Assembly: GCA_902774155.1 (NCBI GenBank)
Contig: CACYHF010000007.1
Coordinates: 1-64,000 of the forward strand
Reading direction: 5' to 3'
Source: an uncultured Bacteroidia bacterium
GTDB taxonomy: Bacteria > Bacteroidota > Bacteroidia > Bacteroidales > UBA932
DNA length: 64,000 nucleotides
Shown: piece by piece, positions 32,616 through 41,492 of the stretch
How the letters are laid out: every line of letters starts with the position of its first letter
How positions within the stretch are numbered: position 1 is the first letter of the stretch
Notes under the pieces: generated by a model
What the model was told of the DNA's origin: nothing
Seen by the model: only the letters and a program-made list of their open reading frames with translations
Databases searched by the model: none
Position numbers and translations under genes: made by a program

Positions 32616-35240
32616 TTAAAGCCCCAGTTCCTCCTTCAAGGCGCGGAGCAGGTCAAATGCCTGGAGGGGCGTCATGTTGTTGATGTCGGCGGCCTTGAGG
32701 CGGTCGCGCAGGGACTCCAGCAGGGGGTCTTCCAATTGGAACATAGAGAGTTGCAGGGAGCCGTCTTTCTCGATTCGGCCCTCCTTCACGTTGTGCGGCT
32801 TCACGGGCGTGAGGGCGCCGATGGCATCCAGTTTCTGGCTGTTTTCCAGGGCTTTCAGGGTGCGTTCGGCGCTTTCCAGCACCTGCGCGGGCATACCGGC
32901 CATACGGGCCACGTGGATACCGAAGCTGTGGGCCGTGCCGCCTTCCTTGATCTTGCGCAGGAACAGCACTTCCCGGCCCACTTCCTTCACCGTCACGTGG
33001 AAGTTCTTCACGCGCGGGAACAGGCCTTCCAGGTCGTTCAGTTCGTGGTAATGGGTGGCGAAGAGTGTCTTGGCGCCCTTGCCATATTCGTGGATGAACT
33101 CCACGATGCCGCGGGCGATGGACATGCCGTCGTAGGTGGAAGTGCCGCGGCCTATCTCGTCCAGCAGCACTAAGGATCGGCCGCTCAGATTATTGAGGAT
33201 CATGGCCGTTTCCAGCATTTCCACCATGAAGGTGGATTCGCCGCGGGAGATGTTGTCCGTGGCGCCCACGCGGGTGAAAAGCTTGTCGAACCAGCCGATG
33301 TGGGCCTCCCGCGCCGGCACGAACGAACCCGCCTGTGCCATGAGCACGATGAGCGCCGTCTGCCGTAACAGGGCCGATTTACCCGCCATATTGGGGCCGG
33401 TGAGGATGATGATCTGCTGGGTGTCGCTGTCCAGATAGACGTCGTTGGGCACGTATTCCTCCCCGGCCGGCATGAGGGTTTCGATCACGGGGTGCCGGCC
33501 GTCCTTGATATCCAACGCCTTGCTGTCGTTCAGCTGGGGGCGGCAGTAATGACGCTCCACGGCCTGCTCCGCGAAACCCGCCAGCACGTCCAGCTTGGCC
33601 AGGATGCGGCTGTTGGTCTGGATGGCCGGGATCTGCTGCTGGATATGGCCGATGAGCTCCCCGTAAATGCGCGATTCGATGGCATAGATGCGGTCTTCGG
33701 CCGTAAGGATCTTCTCTTCGTACTCCTTCAGCTCCTCTGTGATATAGCGCTCCGCGTTCACCAGCGTCTGCTTGCGGATCCACTCCGGCGGCACTTGATC
33801 TTTGTACGCGTTGCGTACCTCTATATAATAGCCGAAAACGTTGTTGTAGGCGATTTTGAGGGAGGAGATGCCCGTTCTTTCGGCCTCCCGCTGCTGCATT
33901 TGCAGGAGATAGTCCTTGCCGCCGGCCGAGAGGGCGCGAAGTTCGTCCAGCTGGGCGTCCACGCCGGGGCCGATCACCGGGCCCTTGCCAATCTGCACGG
34001 CCGGTTCCGGCGCCAGCACGCGCTGGATTTCGGCCAGGAGTTTCTCACAACTGCGCAGCCCTTTGAGCAGTTTTTCCAGCGCCCCGGTGCCCTGCAGGCG
34101 CTCCTTGATGGGGCTCGCGAGCGCCAGGCCCCGGCCCAGCTGCATCACCTCGCGGGGGTACGCCTTGCCGCTGGCGATGCGGCCCAGGATACGGTCCATA
34201 TCGCCCAGTTTGCCCAGGTCCATCTGGGTTTCCAGCAGAACTTCGGGATTTTCAGTGAAATATTGCACGCAGTCATAGCGGGCGTTCAGTTCCTTCAGGT
34301 CCAGGATGGGCATGGCCAGCCACTGCCGGAGCAGACGCGCGCCCATGGGACAGGAGCATTTGTCCAGGGTTTGCACCAGAGAAACTCCATCGGCCCCCGA
34401 CGCACTTTGGAACACCTCCAGGTTGCGGAGGGTAAACTTGTCCATCCACACGAACTTGGCTTCGTCGATGCGGCCGATGGTGCAGATGTTCTTGAGGCCG
34501 CTGTGCTGCGTCTGCTCCAGGTAAACCAGCAAGGCACCTGCGCTGCAGATGCCCAGGGGGTAAGGGTCGATGGCAAAGCCTTTCAGGCTCTCCACCTGCA
34601 GCTGCCGCTGAAGGCGCTGCACGGCGGCGTCGTACACGAAGGCCCATTCGTCGATGGAAGTGGTGTAAATATCCCCCAGGCGCTCCTTGAGGCCTTTTTC
34701 ATAGCCGCGCTGCACCACCAGCTCCTTGGGTTTGAGGGAGCCCACCAGGGTGGCGATATAGTCCAGCGAACCCTGCGCCACCTGGAACTGTCCGGTGCTC
34801 ACATCCAGGAAAGCGGCGCCGCACAGGTCCCGTTCCACCGTGAGGCCGCAGAGATAATTGTTCTCCTTGGTCTCCAGCATGTTTTCGCCGAAGGAGATGC
34901 CGGGCGTAACAATTTCCGTTACACCGCGTTTGACCAGTTTCTTGGCGAATTTAGGGTCTTCCAGCTGGTCGCATACGGCTACTTTGTACCCGGCGCGCAC
35001 CAATTTGGTGAGGTAATTTTCAAGGGCGTGGTGCGGGAAGCCGGCCATGGCCACGGGGCCTTTGTCGCCGTTGGACTTCTTGGTCTGGACCAGGCCCAGC
35101 ACGCGCACGGCCGTGATGGCGTCGTCGGAGTACATTTCATAGAAGTCGCCCACGCGATACAGCAGCAGGGCTTCGGGGTGTTGTGCTTTCACCTCGAAGT
35201 AATGCCGGAGCATAGGGGTATCTTCCACCGTCTTTGCCAT
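32616..35240 (-). CDS. mutS: DNA mismatch repair protein MutS
   Basis: 874 residues, full length. The N-terminal mismatch-binding domain has 'YRVGDFYEMY' (the Phe and Glu that contact the mismatch), followed by connector, lever and clamp domains. The C-terminal ATPase has Walker A 'TGPNMAGKSALLRQ', 'STFMVEM', Walker B 'LLDEIGRGTSTYDG' and 'ATHYHEL', and there is a short C-terminal dimerisation tail. It recognises base mismatches and small loops in newly replicated DNA and recruits MutL in the cytoplasm. Single gene with its own promoter 11 nt upstream. Confidence 0.98.
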   Translation of the reverse strand: MAKTVEDTPMLRHYFEVKAQHPEALLLYRVGDFYEMYSDDAITAVRVLGLVQTKKSNGDKGPVAMAGFPHHALENYLTKLVRAGYKVAVCDQLEDPKFAKKLVKRGVTEIVTPGISFGENMLETKENNYLCGLTVERDLCGAAFLDVSTGQFQVAQGSLDYIATLVGSLKPKELVVQRGYEKGLKERLGDIYTTSIDEWAFVYDAAVQRLQRQLQVESLKGFAIDPYPLGICSAGALLVYLEQTQHSGLKNICTIGRIDEAKFVWMDKFTLRNLEVFQSASGADGVSLVQTLDKCSCPMGARLLRQWLAMPILDLKELNARYDCVQYFTENPEVLLETQMDLGKLGDMDRILGRIASGKAYPREVMQLGRGLALASPIKERLQGTGALEKLLKGLRSCEKLLAEIQRVLAPEPAVQIGKGPVIGPGVDAQLDELRALSAGGKDYLLQMQQREAERTGISSLKIAYNNVFGYYIEVRNAYKDQVPPEWIRKQTLVNAERYITEELKEYEEKILTAEDRIYAIESRIYGELIGHIQQQIPAIQTNSRILAKLDVLAGFAEQAVERHYCRPQLNDSKALDIKDGRHPVIETLMPAGEEYVPNDVYLDSDTQQIIILTGPNMAGKSALLRQTALIVLMAQAGSFVPAREAHIGWFDKLFTRVGATDNISRGESTFMVEMLETAMILNNLSGRSLVLLDEIGRGTSTYDGMSIARGIVEFIHEYGKGAKTLFATHYHELNDLEGLFPRVKNFHVTVKEVGREVLFLRKIKEGGTAHSFGIHVARMAGMPAQVLESAERTLKALENSQKLDAIGALTPVKPHNVKEGRIEKDGSLQLSMFQLEDPLLESLRDRLKAADINNMTPLQAFDLLRALKEELGL

Positions 35241-35251
35241 AGGATTCCTTA

Positions 35252-35259
35252 CAAAGGTA
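35252..35259 (-). promoter_or_regulatory. -7 promoter box of mutS
   Basis: Minus-strand TACCTTTG, 11 nt before the ATG at 35240; consensus TAnnTTTG. Confidence 0.5.
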
Positions 35260-35279
35260 GCATTTTTTCCGGACTTTCC

Positions 35280-36641
35280 TTAGAGCAGGATATTGGAAAG
35301 GAACACCAGAATGATTCCCACCGGAGCCAGGTAGCGCATCAGGAAATACACGCCCCGGAACAACTTCACGTTGACGGTGCCGCCGTTGGTGAGTTCGTCG
35401 CGGACATCGGCCTTGGACATCCACCAGCCCACGAAGATGGTGAACGCCAGGCCGCCCAGCGGGAGGAGCCAGTCGGAGCAGAGGGTGTCCAGGAAGTCGA
35501 AGAAGCTCAGACCCAAAAGCTTAATGCCGGACAGCGAGCCGAAGGAAAGGCTGCACAGCACACCCACCAGCCAGGTGGAGAACGCCAAAACCAGCGTGGC
35601 CGTGCGGCGTTTCATCCCTCTCTCGTCCACCAGAAACGCCACGCCCACTTCCAACATGGAGATGGCCGAGGTAAGCGCCGCCGCCAGGATGGTGAGGAAG
35701 AAAGTGGCCGATACCAGGGCGCTGACAATGGGCATACCCTCTCCCATCTTGTTGAAGATGTACGGGAAGGTCTGGAAGACCAGGCCCGGGCCGCTTTCGG
35801 GGGCGATGCCGGCGGCAAAGACGGCCGGCATCACGGCGAAGGCCGCAATGAGGGCAAACAGCAGGTCGCAGATGGCCGTTCCTACGCCGGAAGCTACCAG
35901 GTTCTCCTCTTTCTTCACATAAGAAGCATAGGTGAGCACGGTGCCCACGCCCAGCGAGAGGGAGAAAAAGGCCTGTCCCAGGGCCGCTGCGTACGCTTGA
36001 GACGTGAGGTGGGAGAAATCCGGTTTGAGCAGATAGGTGACACCTGCCATGGAACCCGGCAGGGTAAGGGAATAGATGACAATGAAAACGATGAGCACGA
36101 ACAGCAGGGGCATCGCCACCTTGGAGAAGCGCTCGATGCCTTTTTTCACGCCGCCCAGCACCACGCCGGCCACCAGGGCCATGAACAGCGTGTGTGTAAT
36201 CAGCGGCTGCCAGGTGGAAGAAATGAATCGGCCGAAAAATCCGGACACTTCTTCCTCCGTGGAAGCCCCGGTGAAATCAAACGAAAGAGCCTTGAACAGG
36301 AACTCTACCGACCAGCCGCCCACCACGGAATAATAACTGAGAATCAGGAGCGGCGACAGGATGGTGAGCAGTCCTACCCACTTCCAGGCCGTTCCGGGGG
36401 CCAATTTGCGCATAGCGCCAAAGGTGTCCAGGCGGCTCCGGCGGCCGATGACGGATTCGGCAAAGAAGATGGGCAGTGCCACCAGCAGGCTGGCGGCGAT
36501 ATACACCAGGATGAAGGCGGCGCCGCCATATTCGCCCAGGACATAGGGAAAACGCCAGATGTTCCCCAGTCCAACGGCGCTGCCCGCCATGGCGGCGATC
36601 ACTGCAAAGCGGTTGCCGAAATGTTCCCTTTGTTTCATCAT
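35280..36641 (-). CDS. Sodium-dependent NSS-family transporter (second of a tandem pair)
   Basis: 453 residues and about 11-12 transmembrane helices. The first helix carries the NSS/LeuT signature 'MAGSAVGLGNIWRFPYVLGEYGGAAFILVYI', whose unwound part binds Na+ and substrate. Further landmarks are 'YYSVVGGWSVEFLFKAL', 'LGQAFFSLSLGVGTVLTYASYV' and 'LTSAISMLEVGVAFL'. Such proteins import amino acids with Na+ across the inner membrane. It is the same length as, and clearly paralogous to, the upstream gene, whose stop overlaps this start by 4 bp (ATGA). They may form a pair with different substrates or a complex; nothing in the sequence settles which. Confidence 0.93.
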   Translation of the reverse strand: MMKQREHFGNRFAVIAAMAGSAVGLGNIWRFPYVLGEYGGAAFILVYIAASLLVALPIFFAESVIGRRSRLDTFGAMRKLAPGTAWKWVGLLTILSPLLILSYYSVVGGWSVEFLFKALSFDFTGASTEEEVSGFFGRFISSTWQPLITHTLFMALVAGVVLGGVKKGIERFSKVAMPLLFVLIVFIVIYSLTLPGSMAGVTYLLKPDFSHLTSQAYAAALGQAFFSLSLGVGTVLTYASYVKKEENLVASGVGTAICDLLFALIAAFAVMPAVFAAGIAPESGPGLVFQTFPYIFNKMGEGMPIVSALVSATFFLTILAAALTSAISMLEVGVAFLVDERGMKRRTATLVLAFSTWLVGVLCSLSFGSLSGIKLLGLSFFDFLDTLCSDWLLPLGGLAFTIFVGWWMSKADVRDELTNGGTVNVKLFRGVYFLMRYLAPVGIILVFLSNILL

Positions 36642-37999
36642 AGCAGAACGGACGCGATTACCAAGGCCAGGATGCCCAACGGTGCTACGTAACGGATCAG
36701 AATATAAAGCAACGGGAACAGCTTCACATTGCCCCGCAGGAGGCCGCGATTGGTGAGTTCGGCAAAGACTTTTTTCCGCGGCATCACCCAGCCCACCAGG
36801 ATTACGCTAAGCAGGCCGCCTATTACCAGTAGCACGTTGGAGGCGAAGCTGTCGGCAAAGTCGAAAATGCCCATATGCAGGATTTTGACCCCCTGCAGCG
36901 GGCCGAAGGAAAGGCTGCACAGCACGCCCGCCACGCCGCAAAGCACAAACAGCAACAGGCAGGCGCCCACGCGGGACATCCCCCGGCTTTCCGTGAGGTA
37001 GGCTACGCCCACTTCAATGAGCGAAACCGAAGAGGTGAGCGCCGCGATAAAAATAGTGAGGAAGAAGAGGATGGCCGCCACCGCGCTGGTTATCGGAGCC
37101 TGGACCGCCATGGTGGAGAAAATGTACGGCAGGGTTTGGAACACCAGTCCCGGACCACTGCCCGGGCCGATACCGGCGGCAAAAACGGCCGGCAGGATGG
37201 CAAATCCGGCAATGTAGGCAAACAGCATGTCGCTGAAAGAGGTGCCCACGGCACTTACCAGCAGGTTCTCACTCCGGCTCACATAGGAAGAATAGGTAAT
37301 GATGATGCCCATTCCCAGTGACATGGAGAAAAAGGACTGCCCCAGGGCATCCACAAAGGTATGGATGGTCACCTGTGAGAAGTCCGGACGGGTCAAATAG
37401 TGAATCCCCTCCTTGGCGCCCGGCAGCGAAATGGAATAGCCGGCAATGGCCACAATGAGGAGGAAGAGGATGGGGATGGAAATCTTGCTGAATTTTTCAA
37501 TACCGGCCTTGACGCCGAAAGCTACAATGCCCACCGTTGCCGCTAAAAACAACAAATGGCACAGTACGGGAACCCACGTGTCGCTGATGAACTGGCCAAA
37601 GATGCCGCTAACCTGATCGGGATCCGTTTGGGTGAATTCCAGATGGCAGGCCTTGGACAGGAAATCCAGCGACCAGCCGCCCACCACGGAATAATAGGAC
37701 GCAATCCACAGGGGCGTCAGGACCATCAGCCACCCGAACCAACGCCCGGCCCGACCGGGGATGAGCTGGCTGATGGCCACGCGGCAATTGGCACCGCTGC
37801 TGCGACCGATGACGGATTCGGCCAGGAAAATGGGTACGGACAGCAGAAGCACGAAGCCGATATAAATGATGATGAAGGCCGCGCCGCCATTTTCACCCAC
37901 AAGATAGGGGAACCGCCAGATATTACCAAGGCCGATGGCCGATCCGGCCAACGCCATGATAACGGCCGTCCGGCCGCCGAATTTTTCTCTGGTTTTCAT
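36638..37999 (-). CDS. Sodium-dependent NSS-family transporter (first of a tandem pair)
   Basis: 453 residues from ATG 37999. A much longer open frame extends upstream through the thyA promoter and into thyA on the other strand, but the LeuT-like first helix ('KFGGRTAVIMALAGSAIGLGNIWRFPYLVGENGGAAFIIIYI') begins right after this ATG and a promoter box lies 25 nt upstream. Later motifs are 'YYSVVGGWSLDFLSKAC', 'LGQSFFSMSLGMGIIITYSSYV' and 'LTSSVSLIEVGVAYL'. It is predicted to import amino acids or related compounds with Na+. It overlaps the next transporter gene by 4 bp, so the pair is translationally coupled. Confidence 0.92.
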   Translation of the reverse strand: MKTREKFGGRTAVIMALAGSAIGLGNIWRFPYLVGENGGAAFIIIYIGFVLLLSVPIFLAESVIGRSSGANCRVAISQLIPGRAGRWFGWLMVLTPLWIASYYSVVGGWSLDFLSKACHLEFTQTDPDQVSGIFGQFISDTWVPVLCHLLFLAATVGIVAFGVKAGIEKFSKISIPILFLLIVAIAGYSISLPGAKEGIHYLTRPDFSQVTIHTFVDALGQSFFSMSLGMGIIITYSSYVSRSENLLVSAVGTSFSDMLFAYIAGFAILPAVFAAGIGPGSGPGLVFQTLPYIFSTMAVQAPITSAVAAILFFLTIFIAALTSSVSLIEVGVAYLTESRGMSRVGACLLLFVLCGVAGVLCSLSFGPLQGVKILHMGIFDFADSFASNVLLVIGGLLSVILVGWVMPRKKVFAELTNRGLLRGNVKLFPLLYILIRYVAPLGILALVIASVLL

Positions 38000-38024
38000 C
38001 GGTAACGAATACACTGTAGGGTTG

Positions 38025-38052
38025 CAAAGATAGCGAATTCTTCTTAATTTTG
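38025..38052. promoter_or_regulatory. Divergent promoters of the NSS pair and thyA
   Basis: Minus-strand TATCTTTG at 38025-38032 drives the transporters. Plus-strand TAATTTTG at 38045-38052 lies 4 nt before the thyA ATG (38057). For thyA, a TTG at 38022-38024 lies in the -33 position, 20 nt before the -7 box, so the two promoters overlap physically. Confidence 0.5.
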
Positions 38053-38056
38053 TGCT

Positions 38057-38851
38057 ATGCAACAGTATCTTGACCTCCTTCGGCACATCCGGGAACACGG
38101 CGTCATGAAAGAAGACCGCACCGGTACCGGCACGCAGAGCGTGTTCGGCTACCAGATGCGTTTTAACCTGGCCGAAGGTTTTCCCCTGCTCACCACCAAA
38201 AAGGTGCATCTGAAGTCCATCATCTATGAACTCCTCTGGTTCATCTCCGGCAACACCAACGTGCGCTGGCTGCAGGAACGCGGTGTGAGCATCTGGGACG
38301 AATGGGCCGATGAGAACGGCGATCTGGGCCCCGTGTACGGACACCAGTGGCGCTCCTGGTCCGCGGCAGACGGGCGGGTTATCGACCAACTTTCCCAGGT
38401 GATTGATCTGATACAACACAATCCTGACTCCCGGCGCATGCTGGTATCGGCCTGGAACCCCGGCGAAGTGGACAAGATGGCCCTGCCGCCCTGCCACTGC
38501 CTGTTCCAGTTCTATGTGGCCGATGGAAAACTCTCCTGCCAGCTGTACCAGCGCAGCGCAGACGTGTTCCTGGGAGTACCCTTCAACATTGCCTCTTATG
38601 CGCTGCTCACCCTGATGATGGCCCAGGTGTGCGGCCTGCAGCCCGGCGAGTTCATTCATACCACCGGAGATACTCACATCTACCGCAACCATTTCGAGCA
38701 GGTGGAGCAGCAGCTAAGCCGCACGCCCCGCCCGCTGCCGGTAATGCGCCTGAACCCGGAAGTCAAGTCCGTCTTCGACTTCCAATATGAAGATTTCACC
38801 CTGGAGGGCTACGATCCCTGGCCCGCCATCAAAGCACCCGTTGCCGTATAA
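38057..38851 (+). CDS. thyA: Thymidylate synthase
   Basis: 264 residues, the standard length of ThyA. Motifs are '[22 protein letters not shown]' with the phosphate-binding Arg, '[24 protein letters not shown]', '[11 protein letters not shown]', the catalytic Cys in '[14 protein letters not shown]', '[22 protein letters not shown]' and '[10 protein letters not shown]'. It converts dUMP to dTMP with methylene-tetrahydrofolate, producing dihydrofolate. The next frame, 2 bp away, starts with dihydrofolate reductase, which recycles that product, so the operon is functionally coherent. The mRNA is likely leaderless. Confidence 0.98.
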   Translation: MQQYLDLLRHIREHGVMKEDRTGTGTQSVFGYQMRFNLAEGFPLLTTKKVHLKSIIYELLWFISGNTNVRWLQERGVSIWDEWADENGDLGPVYGHQWRSWSAADGRVIDQLSQVIDLIQHNPDSRRMLVSAWNPGEVDKMALPPCHCLFQFYVADGKLSCQLYQRSADVFLGVPFNIASYALLTLMMAQVCGLQPGEFIHTTGDTHIYRNHFEQVEQQLSRTPRPLPVMRLNPEVKSVFDFQYEDFTLEGYDPWPAIKAPVAV

Positions 38852-38853
38852 AT

Positions 38854-40386
38854 ATGGAAAAGTGTCTGATTGTAGCCGTAGCCGACAATTGGGGTATCGG
38901 CATTAAGAACCAGCTTCCGTGGCACATTGCGGAAGACCTCAAGTACTTCAAGGCCCAGACAAAAGGCTATCCCGTCATCATGGGCCGCACCACGTACTTC
39001 TCCCTGCCCTTCCGCCCGCTTCCGGGCCGGAAGAACATCGTCCTCAATCTGGGCGGGGAAGATATCCCGGAAGTCACCTGCGTCTATTCTTTTGAAGAGG
39101 CGTACAAGGAGGCCGAGGTCACGGGCGCCGACAAATGCTTCATCATGGGTGGTGCTTCCGTATACCGGGCCGCCATGCCGGAGATGGACAAACTGTACAT
39201 CACCCACGTGCACACGGTCCTTCCGGACGCCGATGTCTTCTTCCCGGAAATCGATCCGGCCATCTGGGAACGGGAAAGCTGCTCCCAAACCTTCACGGAT
39301 CCCGAAACCGGTTATCCTTTTGAATTTGTTGTCTATCGTAAAAAGATGATTACCCAAGAACACTGGGGCTCCACGCCCGACGGGAAGGACATCTTCCTCT
39401 ACACCCTGAAAAACGCCTCCGGCGCCTATGTAAAACTGAGCAGTCTGGGGGCCGGCATTGTCTCCATCGTGGTTCCCGACAAGAACGGAAAACTGGAAGA
39501 CGTTGTCATCGGCTATAAAAATGCCCTGGATTATTTGTCCGACGGGCCCTGCTCCGGCAAGATTCCCGGCCGCTATGCCAACCGCATCGCCATGGGTACG
39601 TTCACCCTGGACGGCGTAGAATACACCCTACCCGTCAACAACGGCCCCAACCACCTGCACGGCGGCCCCCAGGGCTTCCAGAACCAGGTTTGGGACAGCC
39701 GCATAGAGGGTGACGCCGTGGAGTTTATGTATTTTTCGGCCGATGGAGAAGCCGGTTACCCCGGCAACCTGAAGGTAGTGGCGCATTACACCTGGGGCGA
39801 AGACAACTCCCTGAAGCTGATCCTCACCGCCCAGACCGACAAACCCACGGTGGTAAACCTCACCAATCACGTATATTTCAATCTGGACGGCGAAGCTTCC
39901 GGCAGTGTCCTGAACCACAAGCTGGAGCTCAATGCCTCGCAGTGGCTGCCCACCGACGAAACCCTCATTCCGCAGGGAGAGCCCGCCGACGTAGCCGGCA
40001 CGCCCATGGATTTCGTGGAGGCCAAGCCCATCGGCCGGGATATCCACGCCGATTTCCCCGCCCTCAAATATGGCAAAGGCTACGACAACTGTTACCTGAT
40101 AGACGGCGCCATGCCCGGTCAGCTTTCTGAAGCGGCACAGCTGTGGGGCGCCGTTTCCGGCCGTCACCTGGAGGTGCTAACCACCCAGCCGGCCGTGCAA
40201 ATCTACACCGGCAACTGGCTCAAGGGCTGCCCCCAGGGCAAGAGCGGACGCGCCTACCAGGATTACGACGCCGTAGCCATCGAATGCCAGCACTGCCCGG
40301 ACTCCCCCAACCGCCCCGACTTCCCCACCACCGTCCTTCGGCCCGGCGAAGTCCTGGAAGAAGCCATCATCTGGATTTTTGACTAA
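38854..40386 (+). CDS. folA: Dihydrofolate reductase fused in frame to aldose 1-epimerase
   Basis: 510 residues in one uninterrupted frame. Residues 1-164 are a complete DHFR ('LIVAVADNWGIGIKNQLPWHIAEDLKYFKAQTKGYPVIMGRTTY', 'KCFIMGGASVYRAAM', ending 'FEFVVYRKK'). Residues 165-510 are a complete GalM mutarotase, starting at an internal Met (39346) 'ITQEHWGSTPDGKDIFLYTL', with 'NNGPNHLHGG', the catalytic His in 'NLTNHVYFNL' and the Glu in 'AVAIECQHCPDSPNRP'. There is no linker: the DHFR end abuts what looks like the natural GalM start. It could be a true bifunctional protein, a fusion by loss of a stop codon, or two proteins through internal initiation. DHFR works with ThyA encoded just upstream; GalM interconverts sugar anomers and would serve the galactokinase encoded at 45 kb. 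Confidence 0.85.
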   Translation: MEKCLIVAVADNWGIGIKNQLPWHIAEDLKYFKAQTKGYPVIMGRTTYFSLPFRPLPGRKNIVLNLGGEDIPEVTCVYSFEEAYKEAEVTGADKCFIMGGASVYRAAMPEMDKLYITHVHTVLPDADVFFPEIDPAIWERESCSQTFTDPETGYPFEFVVYRKKMITQEHWGSTPDGKDIFLYTLKNASGAYVKLSSLGAGIVSIVVPDKNGKLEDVVIGYKNALDYLSDGPCSGKIPGRYANRIAMGTFTLDGVEYTLPVNNGPNHLHGGPQGFQNQVWDSRIEGDAVEFMYFSADGEAGYPGNLKVVAHYTWGEDNSLKLILTAQTDKPTVVNLTNHVYFNLDGEASGSVLNHKLELNASQWLPTDETLIPQGEPADVAGTPMDFVEAKPIGRDIHADFPALKYGKGYDNCYLIDGAMPGQLSEAAQLWGAVSGRHLEVLTTQPAVQIYTGNWLKGCPQGKSGRAYQDYDAVAIECQHCPDSPNRPDFPTTVLRPGEVLEEAIIWIFD

Positions 40387-40395
40387 TTTTTCGTG

Positions 40396-40505
40396 ACAGG
40401 CAAACGCCTGATACTCAACGTTTTAATAGAAGGTTCTCGTTCGTTTTTTGAACGAGAACTTTTATATAATACTCTGTCTACTAGACACTTACGTGCCACG
40501 CGGGA
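40396..40505 (-). repeat. Structured 3'-end repeat element, copy 1
   Basis: It lies directly after the TAG stop of the DUF5106 gene (minus strand). Downstream of the stop one reads GCGTGGCACGTAAGT, then a small hairpin TGTCTagtAGACA, an A/T spacer, then a strong hairpin GTTCTCGTTC/GAACGAGAAC with an A-rich loop. The same order with about 70% identity over 80 nt follows the ychF stop at 47448. On the plus strand after galM there is also a small CAGGCaaacGCCTG hairpin (about 40397-40410). Confidence 0.6.
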
Positions 40506-41453
40506 CTACAGGCCAAGGGCGGCGAAGAGGTTTTCGGAGGTGCAGTCTTTCAGGAGGACGGTTTTGTTGGCGTCCAGCAGGTAGAGGGACGGCAAGGCGC
40601 GTACGTTATAGATAAGGTCTGTGCGGATGATGAAGGCAGGGTCATAGCCGTTGATCCAGTTGGAAGGATACGTGGGGATTTTCTGCTTCCAGACATCTAC
40701 ATCTTCGTCGATATAGATATCCACCACCTTCAACTGTCCGGCGGAAATGGCCGCCGAAAGGGCTTCGTTGGCCGAAAAAACCTCCTGGATTTCCGCGCAG
40801 GCGTGACAGTCCGGGTTGCCGAAAATGAGCAGGGTTAATTCCGCCTTTATATCATACAGCGTGCGCCGGTGGCCGAAAGAGTCAATGAAGACAAAATCCG
40901 CCGCAGGGGTTCCGGGCCGGTTCAGGGCGCACATTTCCGCTTCCCAGGCATAACGCTGGCGCTCTGTGGGGGACAAGAGCTCACAACGGGCCAGCCCGCT
41001 TACATACGGGAGATAGAGTTCTTCGCTGCGGACGGGGGAATTGGGGTCGTAAAAGTATTTGGCCACCAGTTCAGTCATTTCGGGCAATAGATTGCCGGAA
41101 GGCTTGGCCTGCTGGAAGGATTCCGCGCGGGTAAAGAGCTGCTGCATGGCGCGGAAGCCATCGGCCGGCGAAACCTGCTCCAACAGCCGGGAAAAGAGGC
41201 CCACCTGCTTTTCCACATCCTCTTTCAGAACGCCGTTAACGTGCAGGGAATCACTGAAATACAGGCTGTCCGGGGCTGTAAAACGGTCCCAGAAATGCTG
41301 TGCCAGCCACGAAAGCCGTTCTTCCTGATCTTCCAGCATGATGGGAATCTCCACCGACGGGAACGGACGGTTGGGGGGCGGGGCCGACGTCTTCTTGGGT
41401 GCGCAACAGAGCACACACCCGAGGCATATCATAGCGAGGATTCTTTCCTTCAT
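40506..41453 (-). CDS. DUF5106 / thioredoxin-fold lipoprotein
   Basis: 315 residues from ATG 41453 with a lipoprotein signal ('MICLGCVLCC'). The N-terminal 150 residues are helical and DUF5106-like ('WLAQHFWDRFTAPDSLYFSDSLHVNG', 'LVAKYFYDPNSPVRSEELYLPYV'). The C-terminal part is thioredoxin-like, with 'LTLLIFGNPDCHACAEIQEVF' (CHAC redox motif) and the cis-Pro region 'VRALPSLYLLD'. It is probably a periplasmic disulfide reductase or redox-linked folding factor. The promoter box 6 nt upstream supports the start. The stop codon is the first base triplet next to the structured repeat. Confidence 0.83.
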   Translation of the reverse strand: MKERILAMICLGCVLCCAPKKTSAPPPNRPFPSVEIPIMLEDQEERLSWLAQHFWDRFTAPDSLYFSDSLHVNGVLKEDVEKQVGLFSRLLEQVSPADGFRAMQQLFTRAESFQQAKPSGNLLPEMTELVAKYFYDPNSPVRSEELYLPYVSGLARCELLSPTERQRYAWEAEMCALNRPGTPAADFVFIDSFGHRRTLYDIKAELTLLIFGNPDCHACAEIQEVFSANEALSAAISAGQLKVVDIYIDEDVDVWKQKIPTYPSNWINGYDPAFIIRTDLIYNVRALPSLYLLDANKTVLLKDCTSENLFAALGL

Positions 41454-41459
41454 AACACA

Positions 41460-41487
41460 CAAAATTACGGAAAAAAGCGTAATTTTG
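41460..41487. promoter_or_regulatory. Back-to-back promoters of DUF5106 and HExxH-barrel genes
   Basis: Minus-strand TAATTTTG at 41460-41467 (6 nt from ATG 41453) and plus-strand TAATTTTG at 41480-41487 (5 nt from ATG 41493). Both genes are served by a 39-bp gap. Confidence 0.5.
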
Positions 41488-41492
41488 TACGT

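Noticed and set aside
33492..36692. A 3.2-kb open frame on the plus strand across mutS and an NSS gene
   Set aside because: It is antisense to two clear genes, has no start signals or recognisable domains, and its composition is that of a reverse-complement shadow in GC-rich coding DNA.
37996..38692. Long N-terminal extension of the NSS transporter
   Set aside because: The extension is antisense to thyA and its promoter; the transporter's first helix begins right after ATG 37999.
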